47,669 nt of DNA, taken from the IMG/VR virus record IMGVR_UViG_3300028115_000033, positions 1-47,669 of that record. One strand, 5' to 3'. Below are positions 15,389-24,724 of this stretch, piece after piece; positions within the stretch are counted from its first letter, which is position 1, and the number at the start of each line of letters is the position of its first letter. The translations under genes were made by a program, and so were the position numbers. The notes below the pieces were generated by a model. That model worked only from the letters and a program-made list of their open reading frames with translations, was not told where the DNA came from and ran no database searches. Origin of the DNA: a virus.

Positions 15389-18300
15389 ATGCCAAGTCCA
15401 ACTGATTTTAATGTCAGTCCTTATTATGACGATTTTACAGAGTCAAAAAAGTTTCACCGTATTCTTTTTCGACCTGCATTTGCTGTACAGGCTAGAGAAT
15501 TAACTCAATCCCAAACTCAAATACAAAATCAAATAGAAAGACTATCAGATCATCTTTTTGATAAAGGTGCAATGGTCATTCCAGGTGAAATTGGATATGA
15601 TTTAAATTACTATGCTGTTAAATTAACATCTAAATCAAATTCAACAATCGCTGATTATATTGGTAAAACTATAACAGGTGGCACATCATTAGTTACTGCA
15701 AAAGTAGTAAATGCTGTTGCAACTGATGGTACTGATCCAGACACTTTATTTGTAAAGTATTTTAATTCAAACGGAACAGATAATACAACAATTGCTTTTT
15801 CAGATGGTGAAACATTAACTGCTTCATCGGGTGATACAGCTGTTGTAAATACAACTGCAACTGGTTCAGCTGCACAAATACAACAAGGTGTTTACTACAT
15901 TAATGGTTTTCATGTTCAAGTTTCTGCTCAAACATTAATCTTAGACAAATATACAAATACTCCAAGTTATAGAGTAGGTTTAACGGTTACAGAATCTTTT
16001 GTAACACCTGGTGATGACACAAGTTTAAATGATAATGCACAAGGTGTTTCAAATACAAACGCACCTGGTGCTCATAGATTTAAAATAGAATTAACACTAG
16101 CTAAAAAAACTTTAACAAGTACTGAAGATAATAACTTTTATGAATTATTAAGATTATCAAGTGGTACTTTACAAAATCAAGTAAGATCAACTGAGTACGC
16201 TGTTTTAGAAGATACTTTGGCAAGAAGAACATTTGACGAGTCTGGTGACTATATTGTAAAACCATTTGACATAGATGTTAGAGAACATTTAGCATTAGGT
16301 AATAATAGAGGTATCTACACATCAGCAAATGGTGGCGATACTACTAAACTTGCTGTAGGATTTTCTCCTGGAAAAGCATATGTAAAAGGATATGAAATAG
16401 ATACTATAGCTACTACTTATATTGATGTAGATAAGGCTAGGGATTTTGATACACAAAACAACTTTAGTACAAGATTTGATATTGGTAACTATATTAACGT
16501 AACAAACGTTTATGGTACACCAGATATTGCTTCTGCATCAGGTGTTGAACCATTTAAAGGATTAACCCTACATAACGTGGCTACAAGTTCACGTGGTAGT
16601 GCTAACTCAGGATCAGATTCATCTATTACTACAATTGGTAGAGCAAAAAGTAGAGGTTTTGAATATGCAGCTGGTACTGCATCAGCAAACATATTTTCAA
16701 GTTCATCTTTAACCAGTGCAATTTACAGACATTATCTTTTTGATATTGTTTTGTTTAAACATTTAAATATAACCACTGCACAATCATTTACTGATGGAGA
16801 AATTGTAACAGGTGGCACATCAGGTGCAACAGGTGTTGTACAAGAATATTCTTCAACAGAAAGTGGAACTATATCTGGTTCAGGTGTTACACAAGCAAAT
16901 CCTGGAGTAGTTACAGTTACAGGACATAACTTTAAAGAAGGTCAACAAGTTACAATTACTGGCGTTTCAGGTATGACAGAATTAAACGGTAACGTTTATA
17001 CAGTAAGAAATCCAGGCACAAATGACTTTGAATTATATGATACAGACGGTACGACTTCGATAGATACTTCAGGCTTTTCAGCATGGAGTTCTGGTGGTAC
17101 AGTCGCTCATGGTGTTGTTGTAATATCAAACGTACAAGGTGACTTTGTTGCTGGAGAAACTATTACAGGAGGCACCTCAAGTAACACAGCTGTTATTCAA
17201 GCAGATGCTGTAGGATTAAAAGGTGTTACATCATTTGATTTACCATCAGTTAAACAAGTTGCAATGTCTGGTAGTCCAACATTTACTGCTGATACAGCAT
17301 TAGATGCTACATATGGAGATAACTTAGTGTTAACAGGATCAATTGACGTTGGTTCAGGTTCTGCTGATGTACAAGGTATTAATACAAGATTTACTGAAGA
17401 ATTAAAAGTTGGTGATTCAATTTCATTTACAAATGATAGTGGTAACACAGAAACAAAATTAGTAGAGGCAATTATATCTAATTCAAGTTTAACTTTATCA
17501 AGTGTAACTGCAGCTGCTTCTACAAAAACAATTGTAACAAGAAGAAGAGCAAAATCACAATCACCTGAAAAAAATGTTTCTATATTCAAACTTCCTTATA
17601 CAAATATTAAAACATTAAGAACAACTGCAAATGGTAATGCTTCAGATACAAGTTATACATTTAGAAAACATGAAATTAAATCACTAACTGGAGATGGTAT
17701 TGGAACATTTACTGCTGGTGTAGATGAAACATTTGCTGATTTATCAGAAAATGATTTTACTATTTCAATTACAAGTTTAGGTTCTGGCGGCTCTGGTGCT
17801 GTAGGTGATGTATTAAGTTTGACAGGAAATAACCATGAAGGAACTGCAATCTTTTCTTTAAATGTTGCTAAAACACAATTAACTATTGACTTTGGTGCTA
17901 ACTACGCTTCACATGACGTTAAAGCATTATTAACTATAAACAAATCTGTAGGAACTTCAAAAGGTAAAACATTAAATTCAAATGAAACACTTGCTGTATC
18001 AACACAGGCAACAATTGAAAGTGGAACTATTGGATTAGCAAAGGCTGATGTTTACAAAATTAATAACATTTACATGGCCGCTGATTTTAGTACAGCTGCA
18101 ACTACAAGTGATACAGACATTACAAGTAGATTTGATTTAGATAACGGTCAAAGAGATAACTTCTATGACATTGGTAGAATTAAATTAAAATCAGGTGAAG
18201 TAACACCAACAGGACAATTATTAATTGATTTTGATTACTTTTCTCACAGTTCAGGTGATTACTTTGATGTTGATTCATACTCAGGTGTTATTGATTACGA

Positions 18301-21300
18301 AGATATTCCATCTTACACTTCATCAACAACAGGTGTTAGATATGAATTAAGAGATAGTTTAGATTTTAGACCAAGAGTTGATGATGCATCAACAATAGAT
18401 TCAGGTGTACAAGACAGATCATTTGATGGTTCAGGTGCTTCAGTAGTACAACCAATTAAATTTAATTCAGACGTAAGATCAGATTTTGAATACTATTTAG
18501 GAAGAGTTGATAAAATATTTTTAGACAAAGATGGTAACTTTAAAGTTTTAAAAGGTGCAAGTTCATCATCTCCAAGAGTGCCTGGAGAGTTAGATAATGC
18601 AATGCATCTCTACACATTATTTTTACCTGCATATACTTTAGATACATCTGAAGTTGGTATTGAACATGTAGATAATAAACGATATACAATGAGAGATATC
18701 GGCCGTATCGAAAGTAGAATAGATACTGTTGAATACTACACTCAACTTTCGTTGTTAGAAACAGCTGCACAAAATTTACAAATACAAGATGCTGATGGTT
18801 TTGATAGATTTAAAAATGGATTTGTAGTAGATAATTTTACTGGTCACAATATTGGTGACGTGGGTAATAGAGATTATAAAGTTTCAATTGATTATGCAAA
18901 CGGTGAAATGAGACCTACATTCCATGAAGACGCTGTAAAACTTATTGAAAGAGATGATGATGGTACAGAAATTATTGCAACAGATAGAGCAAATGCAAAC
19001 TATACTAAAACAGGTGATCTAATAACTTTACCTTATATAGAACAAACTTTGATAGATCAACCTTATGCTAGTAAAGCTATCAATGTTAATCCATTTGGTA
19101 TATTCACATGGATAGGTGCAATCGAATTAACACCTCCAGGTGATGAATGGAAAGAAACAGAAAGAGCGCCAGAATTAGTTATTAATAATCCTAATGGTAG
19201 TTGGGATAACTTAACAAAACAAACTGGTAATAGTGGACAATTATCTGAGTTTCCTATGTCAACAGTTTGGAATTCATGGCAAGATACATGGACAGGAAGA
19301 CCTGTTGAAACAGAAAGAAGACGTGTTGGTGATACGTATAAGAAAAGAGGTGGTCATGGATGGAGAGTCATGGCAAAAGAAGAAGTAACCACAGCTCAAC
19401 AAGTATCACAAACAAGAACAGGTATTAGAGCAGTTGCAATACCAGAAACAGTTAGAACATCAATTGGTGATAGAGTTGTTTCAGTTGCATTTGTTCCATT
19501 TATTAGAAGTAAAACAATTACATTTACTGCAACAAGATTAAAGCCAAATACAAGAGTTTATCCATTTTTTGATAACATAGATATTGCTTCATATGTTACG
19601 CCTGACGGAGGATCATTAGGTGGTAATTTAATAACAGACGCAAATGGTAAAGTTGAAGGTACATTTGCTATACCTGATCCAAAAGTGGATGCAAATCCTA
19701 GATGGAGAACAGGTCAAAGATTATTCAGATTAACAAGTTCATCTACAAATAGTCAAACAAACTCGGATGTGGAAACAGCTGCAAATGCTGAATACATTGC
19801 AAGAGGTTTATTAGAAACTGTAAGAGAAACTATTTTATCAAGTAGAGAAGCTCGTGTTGAAATGAGAAGTGTAACAGAAAATCAATCTATCACAAGAACA
19901 TCTACAAGAACAAGTGAAAGACAAATTGCATACCACGATCCACTTGCTCAAACTTTTTTAATTGATGATGAGGGTGGCGTATTCTTAACTTCAATAGATT
20001 TATTCTTTCAAACAAAAGATAGTAGTATTCCAGTTACAGTACAGATACGAAATGTTGTAAATGGTTATCCTGGTCAAAAAATATTACCATTCTCAGAAGT
20101 TACTTTAAATCCTGGTTCAGTAAATACAAGTACAGATGGTACAACTGCAACTAAATTTACATTCTCTAGTCCAGTTTATATACAAAACAATGTAGAGTAT
20201 TGTTTTGTTGTAATGGCTAATTCACAAGATTATAATGCTTACGTAGCAAGAATAGGTGAAACATCATTAGACTCAAATAGAACAATATCATCACAACCAT
20301 ATGCTGGTGTGATGTTTAAATCTCAAAACGGTATGACATGGTCTGCTGAACAAAATGAAGATATGAAATTTAAATTAAGAAGAGCAGAATTTAGTAACGT
20401 TACAGGTACGGTTACACTAACTAACGATACTTTACCAACAAGAACACTTAAAACTAATCCTTTAAGAACAACAAATGCCTCTGGAGTAATTAGAGTGTTT
20501 CATCCAAATCACGGAATGCATGGTACAAATAATAGAGTTACAATTGCTGGTGTTCCAAGTGGAACATATAACGGTATTGCTCATAGTGATATTAATGGAA
20601 CATATACATCTATTTCAAACGTTACATTAGATAGTTACGATATAACAACTTCTGGAACTGCAACAGCTACTGGTGATATTGGTGGCACAGCTGTTACTGC
20701 AACACAAAATAGATTGTTTGATGTACTTAACTTAGGTGGTATACAAACAATGGTAGTGCCTGGTACAAATGTAGATTACTTTGTAAGAACAACTACAGGT
20801 AAATCAATACACGGTTCAGAATCAGAATTTACTTTAACAACAGCTGCAAATAAAGTTGCCGTAATTAATAACGATAACATTGCCTTTACAGCACCTCAAA
20901 TGGTCGCAAGTGAAATTAATGAGTCTGGAGATACTGCACTAGCAATTGCTGCTAACGTTGGTGGTAAATCATTCTTTACAACTTTAGAAATGACTACTAC
21001 AAATACTAAACTTTCTCCAGTATTAGATACTCAAAGAATGAGTATCTTTACAATTTCAAATAGATTAAATAGTGCTACATCAAGTAACACACCAGATTTT
21101 GTTGATGACATTACTAACACAGGAACATCATCAGCTGCTGTGTACTGCACTAAACCAGTTATTTTAGAAAATAACTCTAAGGCATTAGACATAAGATTAA
21201 CTGCAAATATTAGAGCAACATCTGAAGTAGAAATGTATTATAGAGTTTCAGGACCAGATGAAGAAAGACAACTTGACGATATAAGTTGGACACCATTTAA

Positions 21301-21487
21301 CACAGACGGAAGTCCTGACGCATCTATTACTCCTGCTGAAGATGATACAACATTTAGAGAATACAAATATTCTGCAAGTGATATACATGACTTTACATCA
21401 TTCCAACTTAAAATAGTAATGAAAGGAACTAATTCAGCATATCCGCCAGTATTAAGAGATATGAGAGGAATTGCATTGGCTATCTAA
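15389..21487 (+). CDS. Giant DUF4815/gp10-like baseplate protein, 2032 aa
   Basis: The N-terminal 80 residues carry the DUF4815 signature: SPYYDDFTESKKFHRILFRP, AFAVQARELTQSQTQIQNQI, then GAMVIPGEIGYDLNYY. Proteins of this type occupy the gp10 position in marine T4-like phages and link wedge and fibres. At 2032 aa it is more than three times T4 gp10 (602 aa). The extra length includes several short GE.ITGGTSGATA-type modules (about residues 90, 475, 590), a VTVTGHNFKEGQQVTITGV beta-sandwich near residue 510, and a related HPNHGMHGTNNRVTIAGVPS domain near residue 1710. The part around 1150-1600 (helical, Arg-rich, ending RTSTRTSERQIAYHDPLAQT) is probably the conserved baseplate core. The ribosome-binding site AGAGGAAA precedes the start. 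The following small gene starts 1 nt after the stop. Confidence 0.82.
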   Translation: MPSPTDFNVSPYYDDFTESKKFHRILFRPAFAVQARELTQSQTQIQNQIERLSDHLFDKGAMVIPGEIGYDLNYYAVKLTSKSNSTIADYIGKTITGGTSLVTAKVVNAVATDGTDPDTLFVKYFNSNGTDNTTIAFSDGETLTASSGDTAVVNTTATGSAAQIQQGVYYINGFHVQVSAQTLILDKYTNTPSYRVGLTVTESFVTPGDDTSLNDNAQGVSNTNAPGAHRFKIELTLAKKTLTSTEDNNFYELLRLSSGTLQNQVRSTEYAVLEDTLARRTFDESGDYIVKPFDIDVREHLALGNNRGIYTSANGGDTTKLAVGFSPGKAYVKGYEIDTIATTYIDVDKARDFDTQNNFSTRFDIGNYINVTNVYGTPDIASASGVEPFKGLTLHNVATSSRGSANSGSDSSITTIGRAKSRGFEYAAGTASANIFSSSSLTSAIYRHYLFDIVLFKHLNITTAQSFTDGEIVTGGTSGATGVVQEYSSTESGTISGSGVTQANPGVVTVTGHNFKEGQQVTITGVSGMTELNGNVYTVRNPGTNDFELYDTDGTTSIDTSGFSAWSSGGTVAHGVVVISNVQGDFVAGETITGGTSSNTAVIQADAVGLKGVTSFDLPSVKQVAMSGSPTFTADTALDATYGDNLVLTGSIDVGSGSADVQGINTRFTEELKVGDSISFTNDSGNTETKLVEAIISNSSLTLSSVTAAASTKTIVTRRRAKSQSPEKNVSIFKLPYTNIKTLRTTANGNASDTSYTFRKHEIKSLTGDGIGTFTAGVDETFADLSENDFTISITSLGSGGSGAVGDVLSLTGNNHEGTAIFSLNVAKTQLTIDFGANYASHDVKALLTINKSVGTSKGKTLNSNETLAVSTQATIESGTIGLAKADVYKINNIYMAADFSTAATTSDTDITSRFDLDNGQRDNFYDIGRIKLKSGEVTPTGQLLIDFDYFSHSSGDYFDVDSYSGVIDYEDIPSYTSSTTGVRYELRDSLDFRPRVDDASTIDSGVQDRSFDGSGASVVQPIKFNSDVRSDFEYYLGRVDKIFLDKDGNFKVLKGASSSSPRVPGELDNAMHLYTLFLPAYTLDTSEVGIEHVDNKRYTMRDIGRIESRIDTVEYYTQLSLLETAAQNLQIQDADGFDRFKNGFVVDNFTGHNIGDVGNRDYKVSIDYANGEMRPTFHEDAVKLIERDDDGTEIIATDRANANYTKTGDLITLPYIEQTLIDQPYASKAINVNPFGIFTWIGAIELTPPGDEWKETERAPELVINNPNGSWDNLTKQTGNSGQLSEFPMSTVWNSWQDTWTGRPVETERRRVGDTYKKRGGHGWRVMAKEEVTTAQQVSQTRTGIRAVAIPETVRTSIGDRVVSVAFVPFIRSKTITFTATRLKPNTRVYPFFDNIDIASYVTPDGGSLGGNLITDANGKVEGTFAIPDPKVDANPRWRTGQRLFRLTSSSTNSQTNSDVETAANAEYIARGLLETVRETILSSREARVEMRSVTENQSITRTSTRTSERQIAYHDPLAQTFLIDDEGGVFLTSIDLFFQTKDSSIPVTVQIRNVVNGYPGQKILPFSEVTLNPGSVNTSTDGTTATKFTFSSPVYIQNNVEYCFVVMANSQDYNAYVARIGETSLDSNRTISSQPYAGVMFKSQNGMTWSAEQNEDMKFKLRRAEFSNVTGTVTLTNDTLPTRTLKTNPLRTTNASGVIRVFHPNHGMHGTNNRVTIAGVPSGTYNGIAHSDINGTYTSISNVTLDSYDITTSGTATATGDIGGTAVTATQNRLFDVLNLGGIQTMVVPGTNVDYFVRTTTGKSIHGSESEFTLTTAANKVAVINNDNIAFTAPQMVASEINESGDTALAIAANVGGKSFFTTLEMTTTNTKLSPVLDTQRMSIFTISNRLNSATSSNTPDFVDDITNTGTSSAAVYCTKPVILENNSKALDIRLTANIRATSEVEMYYRVSGPDEERQLDDISWTPFNTDGSPDASITPAEDDTTFREYKYSASDIHDFTSFQLKIVMKGTNSAYPPVLRDMRGIALAI

Positions 21488-21488
21488 T

Positions 21489-21710
21489 ATGAGTAAATTA
21501 CAAGTTGAAGGTTTTGCAAGTTTAGTAAGAGATACAAACTCTAACGCAATTGTAAATGTAAATAAGTCTGAATATCAACTTTATATGAATAGACGTAAAG
21601 CAAGAGAAAAACAAAGTGATGTATTAAGAGATACAGTAAAAGAAATAAATACTTTAAAGAGTGAATTATTTGAAATTAAAAAATTATTAAAAGAGGTAAT
21701 TAAAAAATAA
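21489..21710 (+). CDS. Small virion-associated coiled-coil protein, 73 aa
   Basis: The start is placed at ATG 21489, not the in-frame upstream ATG at 21471, because 21489 lies just after the previous stop. The N-terminal half (MSKLQVEGFASLVRDTNSNA, then IVNVNKSEYQLYMNRRK) is a compact domain I recall from small genes after baseplate operons of marine T4-like phages. The C-terminal half (LRDTVKEINTLKSELFEIKK, then LLKEVIKK) is a leucine-heptad coiled coil. Its stop shares a base with the start of the next fibre gene (TAATG), so coupling is likely. Function unknown; a fibre chaperone or fibre-base adaptor is conceivable. Confidence 0.7.
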   Translation: MSKLQVEGFASLVRDTNSNAIVNVNKSEYQLYMNRRKAREKQSDVLRDTVKEINTLKSELFEIKKLLKEVIKK

Positions 21711-22531
21711 TGGCCGCAAGAACAATAGCAGCAACAGATACACTTGAAACGTTTAGAACGGAGTTTAATGCTCTATCTGAAAACGATTTTGGTGATATTG
21801 GTGCATTAAATCCAAGTATTTCTGCAACATCAGTAATTGGTGCTGTAAATGAATTGTATTCATCTATTGCAGGAAGTTTATCATTTGATATTACTGATGG
21901 CTCTAATACACAATCAATTTCAAACACTCAAGCAATTACTTTCGCAAGTACAGCTAATCAAATTAATGCTGTAGTTTCTGCCACAGATACAATTACATTT
22001 TCTTTACCAAGTGATGTAACAATTACAGGAGAATTTACTGCACAAGGAACTGGTACACATTCGTTAGGAACTATTCAAGTTGCTGGTAATACAATTAGTT
22101 CATCAGATACATCTTTAATTACAGTTAATGATAGTTTAACTGTAACTGGAACATTAACAGTAAGTACTATTAATAGCAGTTCAGGAAGTATTACAAGTAA
22201 TGCAAATATTCAAACTTCTGGTTATTTCTATACACAAAGTTCCAATGGTATTGTTTTTGAAGGTACTACAGACGATAATTTTGAAACTGATTTAGTTGCT
22301 ATAGATCCTACAGCAGATAGAACAATAACTTTACCAAATGAAACAGGTACAGTTGTAACTACAGGCAGTTCTGGTGTTGTTACAGGAACAATGATTGGTA
22401 CAGATACAGTTGGGGAAGCAAATATGGCCAATGATGCAATTGGGCAAGATCAACTTAAAAACGTTGTTACACTACAGATTTTAAACTCATCAGGTGTAGT
22501 TGTAAAAACACTATATGGAGCAGGAGCATAA
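21710..22531 (+). CDS. Tail fibre-like protein, 273 aa
   Basis: The N-terminus (TDTLETFRTEFNALSENDFG, then DIGALN) is a typical attachment segment. It is followed by a Ser/Thr/Gly-rich beta region with DITDGSNTQSISNTQAITFA and LTVTGTLTVSTINSSSGSIT. The segment DRTITLPNETGTVVTTGS is a common phage fibre motif. The protein ends GVVVKTLYGAGA, matching the end of the fibre at 12550-13839 (GTIVKTLFGSGT). A shared C-terminal tail on two different fibres suggests a common trimerisation or docking role. The start overlaps the previous stop by one base. Confidence 0.78.
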   Translation: MAARTIAATDTLETFRTEFNALSENDFGDIGALNPSISATSVIGAVNELYSSIAGSLSFDITDGSNTQSISNTQAITFASTANQINAVVSATDTITFSLPSDVTITGEFTAQGTGTHSLGTIQVAGNTISSSDTSLITVNDSLTVTGTLTVSTINSSSGSITSNANIQTSGYFYTQSSNGIVFEGTTDDNFETDLVAIDPTADRTITLPNETGTVVTTGSSGVVTGTMIGTDTVGEANMANDAIGQDQLKNVVTLQILNSSGVVVKTLYGAGA

Positions 22532-22536
22532 AATAT

Positions 22537-22544
22537 TATAAATA
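22537..22544 (+). promoter_or_regulatory. T4-type late promoter box
   Basis: Exact TATAAATA, 30 nt before the ATG at 22575. The predicted leader carries GGAG at 22566-22569 as ribosome-binding site. Confidence 0.82.
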
Positions 22545-22574
22545 GATTTATTAATATTAAATAATGGAGATATT

Positions 22575-23516
22575 ATGGCAGTTAGAAAACCTTTATATGA
22601 AGTAAGTGGAAATTTAAGAGAAATGTCAACTGCAATGGTTGACTCGATAGTAGATCAAGTAATTTATCAATATTCTTTAAATCCAAGTGTAACTTTATCA
22701 GTAGTTGGTTCAGGTGGAAACTTAGGAACAATTACAGATACTAGAAAACAAGCTGGTTCTTATTCAACAAGCACAACAGCATTCCCAAGTGAGGCTACAA
22801 CAGCAGAACCTAGTACAGTAACAGTAAGTTACTCAAAAATAAATTCATCAACAGCATCTGTATCACCAACAACTGATACAGGCAAAACTTGGCCATCATA
22901 TTATAATGCAAGTGGTCAAATTCAAGCAATGAATTTACAAGATGTAAAAGATACATTTTTACACCCAGCGATAGATTTATTAACAGCTGCAACAACCACT
23001 ACACAACAAGCAGGTACTTATTTTATTTCAAGTTCTTCATCTGTTGCTGGTGCAACTGAAGTAAGTGGTTCAGCAACAGCGATATTTACAGATACAAGAG
23101 CTGATACAAGTTTATATACTGCTGGTGGTATTCCAGAAACACTGGATCAACCAACAACAATTACAAATTATTATTTACATAGAGTAAATGGTTCAGCACC
23201 TAGTTTTACGTTGCCATATTATGTTAATGCATCAAATAATATTCAACAGTTTACATCTGCTACATTTAATTCCTTATTGCAAGAATGGATTAGATATACA
23301 GCAGCTTCATCTGCTGATGGCTATTCAATTAGTTATAATTTAGGAACATCTGGTTCTGGTAATACAAGAGGTTCTGGAATGGGTGATACTATTTTAAATG
23401 GTTCTGGTAACTATCAACAATTGTATGTAAACACAGACGACTATAGAGCACAAGAATTTCCAGATGGAACAGCAGTAACAGCGAATACTTATTATTTACG
23501 TATAAATAAATCTTAG
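22575..23516 (+). CDS. Virion structural protein, 313 aa, unknown role
   Basis: The N-terminal 35 residues (YEVSGNLREMSTAMVDSIVD, then QVIYQYSLNPS) form a helical head. The remainder is Ser/Thr-rich and beta-like, with a central segment MNLQDVKDTFLHPAIDLLTA that breaks the pattern with a helix. The C-terminal part (YYLHRVNGSAPSFTLPYYVN, then a polar end TYYLRINKS) looks like a compact beta domain. No enzyme motif. Late promoter and GGAG ribosome-binding site are both present. The last codons (RINKS) contain an exact TATAAATA that may drive the next gene. Structural role inferred from composition and position. Confidence 0.7.
   Translation: MAVRKPLYEVSGNLREMSTAMVDSIVDQVIYQYSLNPSVTLSVVGSGGNLGTITDTRKQAGSYSTSTTAFPSEATTAEPSTVTVSYSKINSSTASVSPTTDTGKTWPSYYNASGQIQAMNLQDVKDTFLHPAIDLLTAATTTTQQAGTYFISSSSSVAGATEVSGSATAIFTDTRADTSLYTAGGIPETLDQPTTITNYYLHRVNGSAPSFTLPYYVNASNNIQQFTSATFNSLLQEWIRYTAASSADGYSISYNLGTSGSGNTRGSGMGDTILNGSGNYQQLYVNTDDYRAQEFPDGTAVTANTYYLRINKS
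23501..23508 (+). promoter_or_regulatory. Late promoter box inside the end of the upstream gene
   Basis: Exact TATAAATA within the final codons of the 313-aa gene. The epimerase ATG (23518) is 9 nt further on, so the predicted leader is only 4 nt, and there is no Shine-Dalgarno. Because the box is also coding (Ile-Asn-Lys), it could be coincidental. Confidence 0.55.
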
Positions 23517-23517
23517 T

Positions 23518-24246
23518 ATGAATATATTATTGACGGGCAGTGAAGGCTTTATAGGCCAACACTTATATAATTTTCTTAAAAACAATCATAAAGTAATTTG
23601 TATAGACAAGCAAACAGGTAATGATTTATTAACCTGTGATTTAAAGTATAATGTAGATTTAGTTATACATCTTGCTGGTCTGTCGGGTGTGAGAGATAGT
23701 TTAGAAAGACCTACAGAATATTGGGAGCAAAATGTAATTGCAGGTCAAAGACTTTTTGATTATTTTAAAGATACTAGAATCTTATATGCTAGTTCATCAA
23801 CTGCACATGAGCCATGGAGAAATCCATATGCAATGAGTAAATATGGTTTAGAACAAGTAGCACATGCAAACAGTTTAGGTATGAGATTTACAACTGTATA
23901 TGGTCCTAATGCTAGAGAAAGTATGTTAATACCAAGAATATTAAGAAATGATGTTCCTTTTATTAATACAAATCATAGTAGAGATTTTATACACGTTAAT
24001 GATTTAGTGAGAGCGATAGATAGTTTGGCACACTCTAATTTAGCTGGAGTAACTGATATTGGTACAGGTGTAACAAATAAACTTTTAGATATAGTGGATT
24101 ATTTTAAAATTAATTGTCAACGTGTTGTGGGAAATATGTTTGAGCGATTAGACAATAAGGCTGATAATACTTTACTATATAATATAGGATGGCAACCAAC
24201 GATAAATTTATTTGAATATATAAAGGAGAACAAAAATGTTAACTGA
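23518..24246 (+). CDS. NAD-dependent nucleotide-sugar epimerase/dehydratase (extended SDR)
   Basis: A 242-aa extended SDR. It shows the dinucleotide-binding GSEGFIG at residues 7-13, HLAGLSGVRDS, the active-site serines ASSST (91-95) and the YAMSK pair (Tyr104, Lys108). RDFIHVNDLVRAIDSL is the usual C-terminal motif. At 242 aa it is shorter than typical 310-350-aa family members, so the substrate-binding part is reduced. It should act on an NDP-sugar in the cytoplasm; the specific sugar cannot be told. It is the only sugar gene on this strand next to the structural block, and its start region carries a late promoter box, so it is probably expressed late. Confidence 0.87.
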   Translation: MNILLTGSEGFIGQHLYNFLKNNHKVICIDKQTGNDLLTCDLKYNVDLVIHLAGLSGVRDSLERPTEYWEQNVIAGQRLFDYFKDTRILYASSSTAHEPWRNPYAMSKYGLEQVAHANSLGMRFTTVYGPNARESMLIPRILRNDVPFINTNHSRDFIHVNDLVRAIDSLAHSNLAGVTDIGTGVTNKLLDIVDYFKINCQRVVGNMFERLDNKADNTLLYNIGWQPTINLFEYIKENKNVN

Positions 24247-24724
24247 AGAATTTTTAAAAGATAATTTTTTAACTGCATATTTTATAGATAACGAAAGAAA
24301 AAATATAGAAGTGCAAACAACAACTGAAGATAAAAAATCAGTATTTACAACTATTATACCATACGAAGAAAATAATCCTCAATATCAAGCACTTACAAAG
24401 TATATGAATATTGATCAATTACATGAGTCAACATATCAAAAAAATAAAACAGAAAAAGAATTGTTTGAAAATAGTGTTATAGAGATAGCAAAGAAAAGTG
24501 GTCTTTTAATAGATAACAGTAAGGTTGATAGTAGTACTTTTTCTATGTTAATAAAAACAATGTTTGAGGATTTGGATAATACAGATCACCTTTTTGCATT
24601 AAAGTTAGCATTATTTGAAACAGATACAGTAATTAACTCTAAAAATAATGAAGAAAAAAGTAAATTAAGAAAATCAAAAAATAAATTAGAAGCGATTCAA
24701 TCAGCTTTAAATTTATTTAAATAG
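24236..24724 (+). CDS. Unknown protein, 162 aa
   Basis: No family is recognised. The N-terminal half (MLTEEFLKDNFLTAYFIDNE, then RKNIEVQTTTEDKKSVFTTI) looks alpha/beta. The C-terminal half is helical and charged, ending in a lysine-rich coil (KSKLRKSKNKLEAIQSALNL). The start at 24236 overlaps the epimerase by 11 bp and has a good AAGGAG site. The last 28 bp overlap, tail to tail, the end of the leftward glycosyltransferase gene (24697-24724), with no visible terminator between the two opposing units. Confidence 0.66.
   Translation: MLTEEFLKDNFLTAYFIDNERKNIEVQTTTEDKKSVFTTIIPYEENNPQYQALTKYMNIDQLHESTYQKNKTEKELFENSVIEIAKKSGLLIDNSKVDSSTFSMLIKTMFEDLDNTDHLFALKLALFETDTVINSKNNEEKSKLRKSKNKLEAIQSALNLFK

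Noticed and set aside
17197-17589. 130-aa minus-strand ORF inside the 2032-aa gene
   Set aside because: Shadow of the sense frame; no start signal and no independent features.
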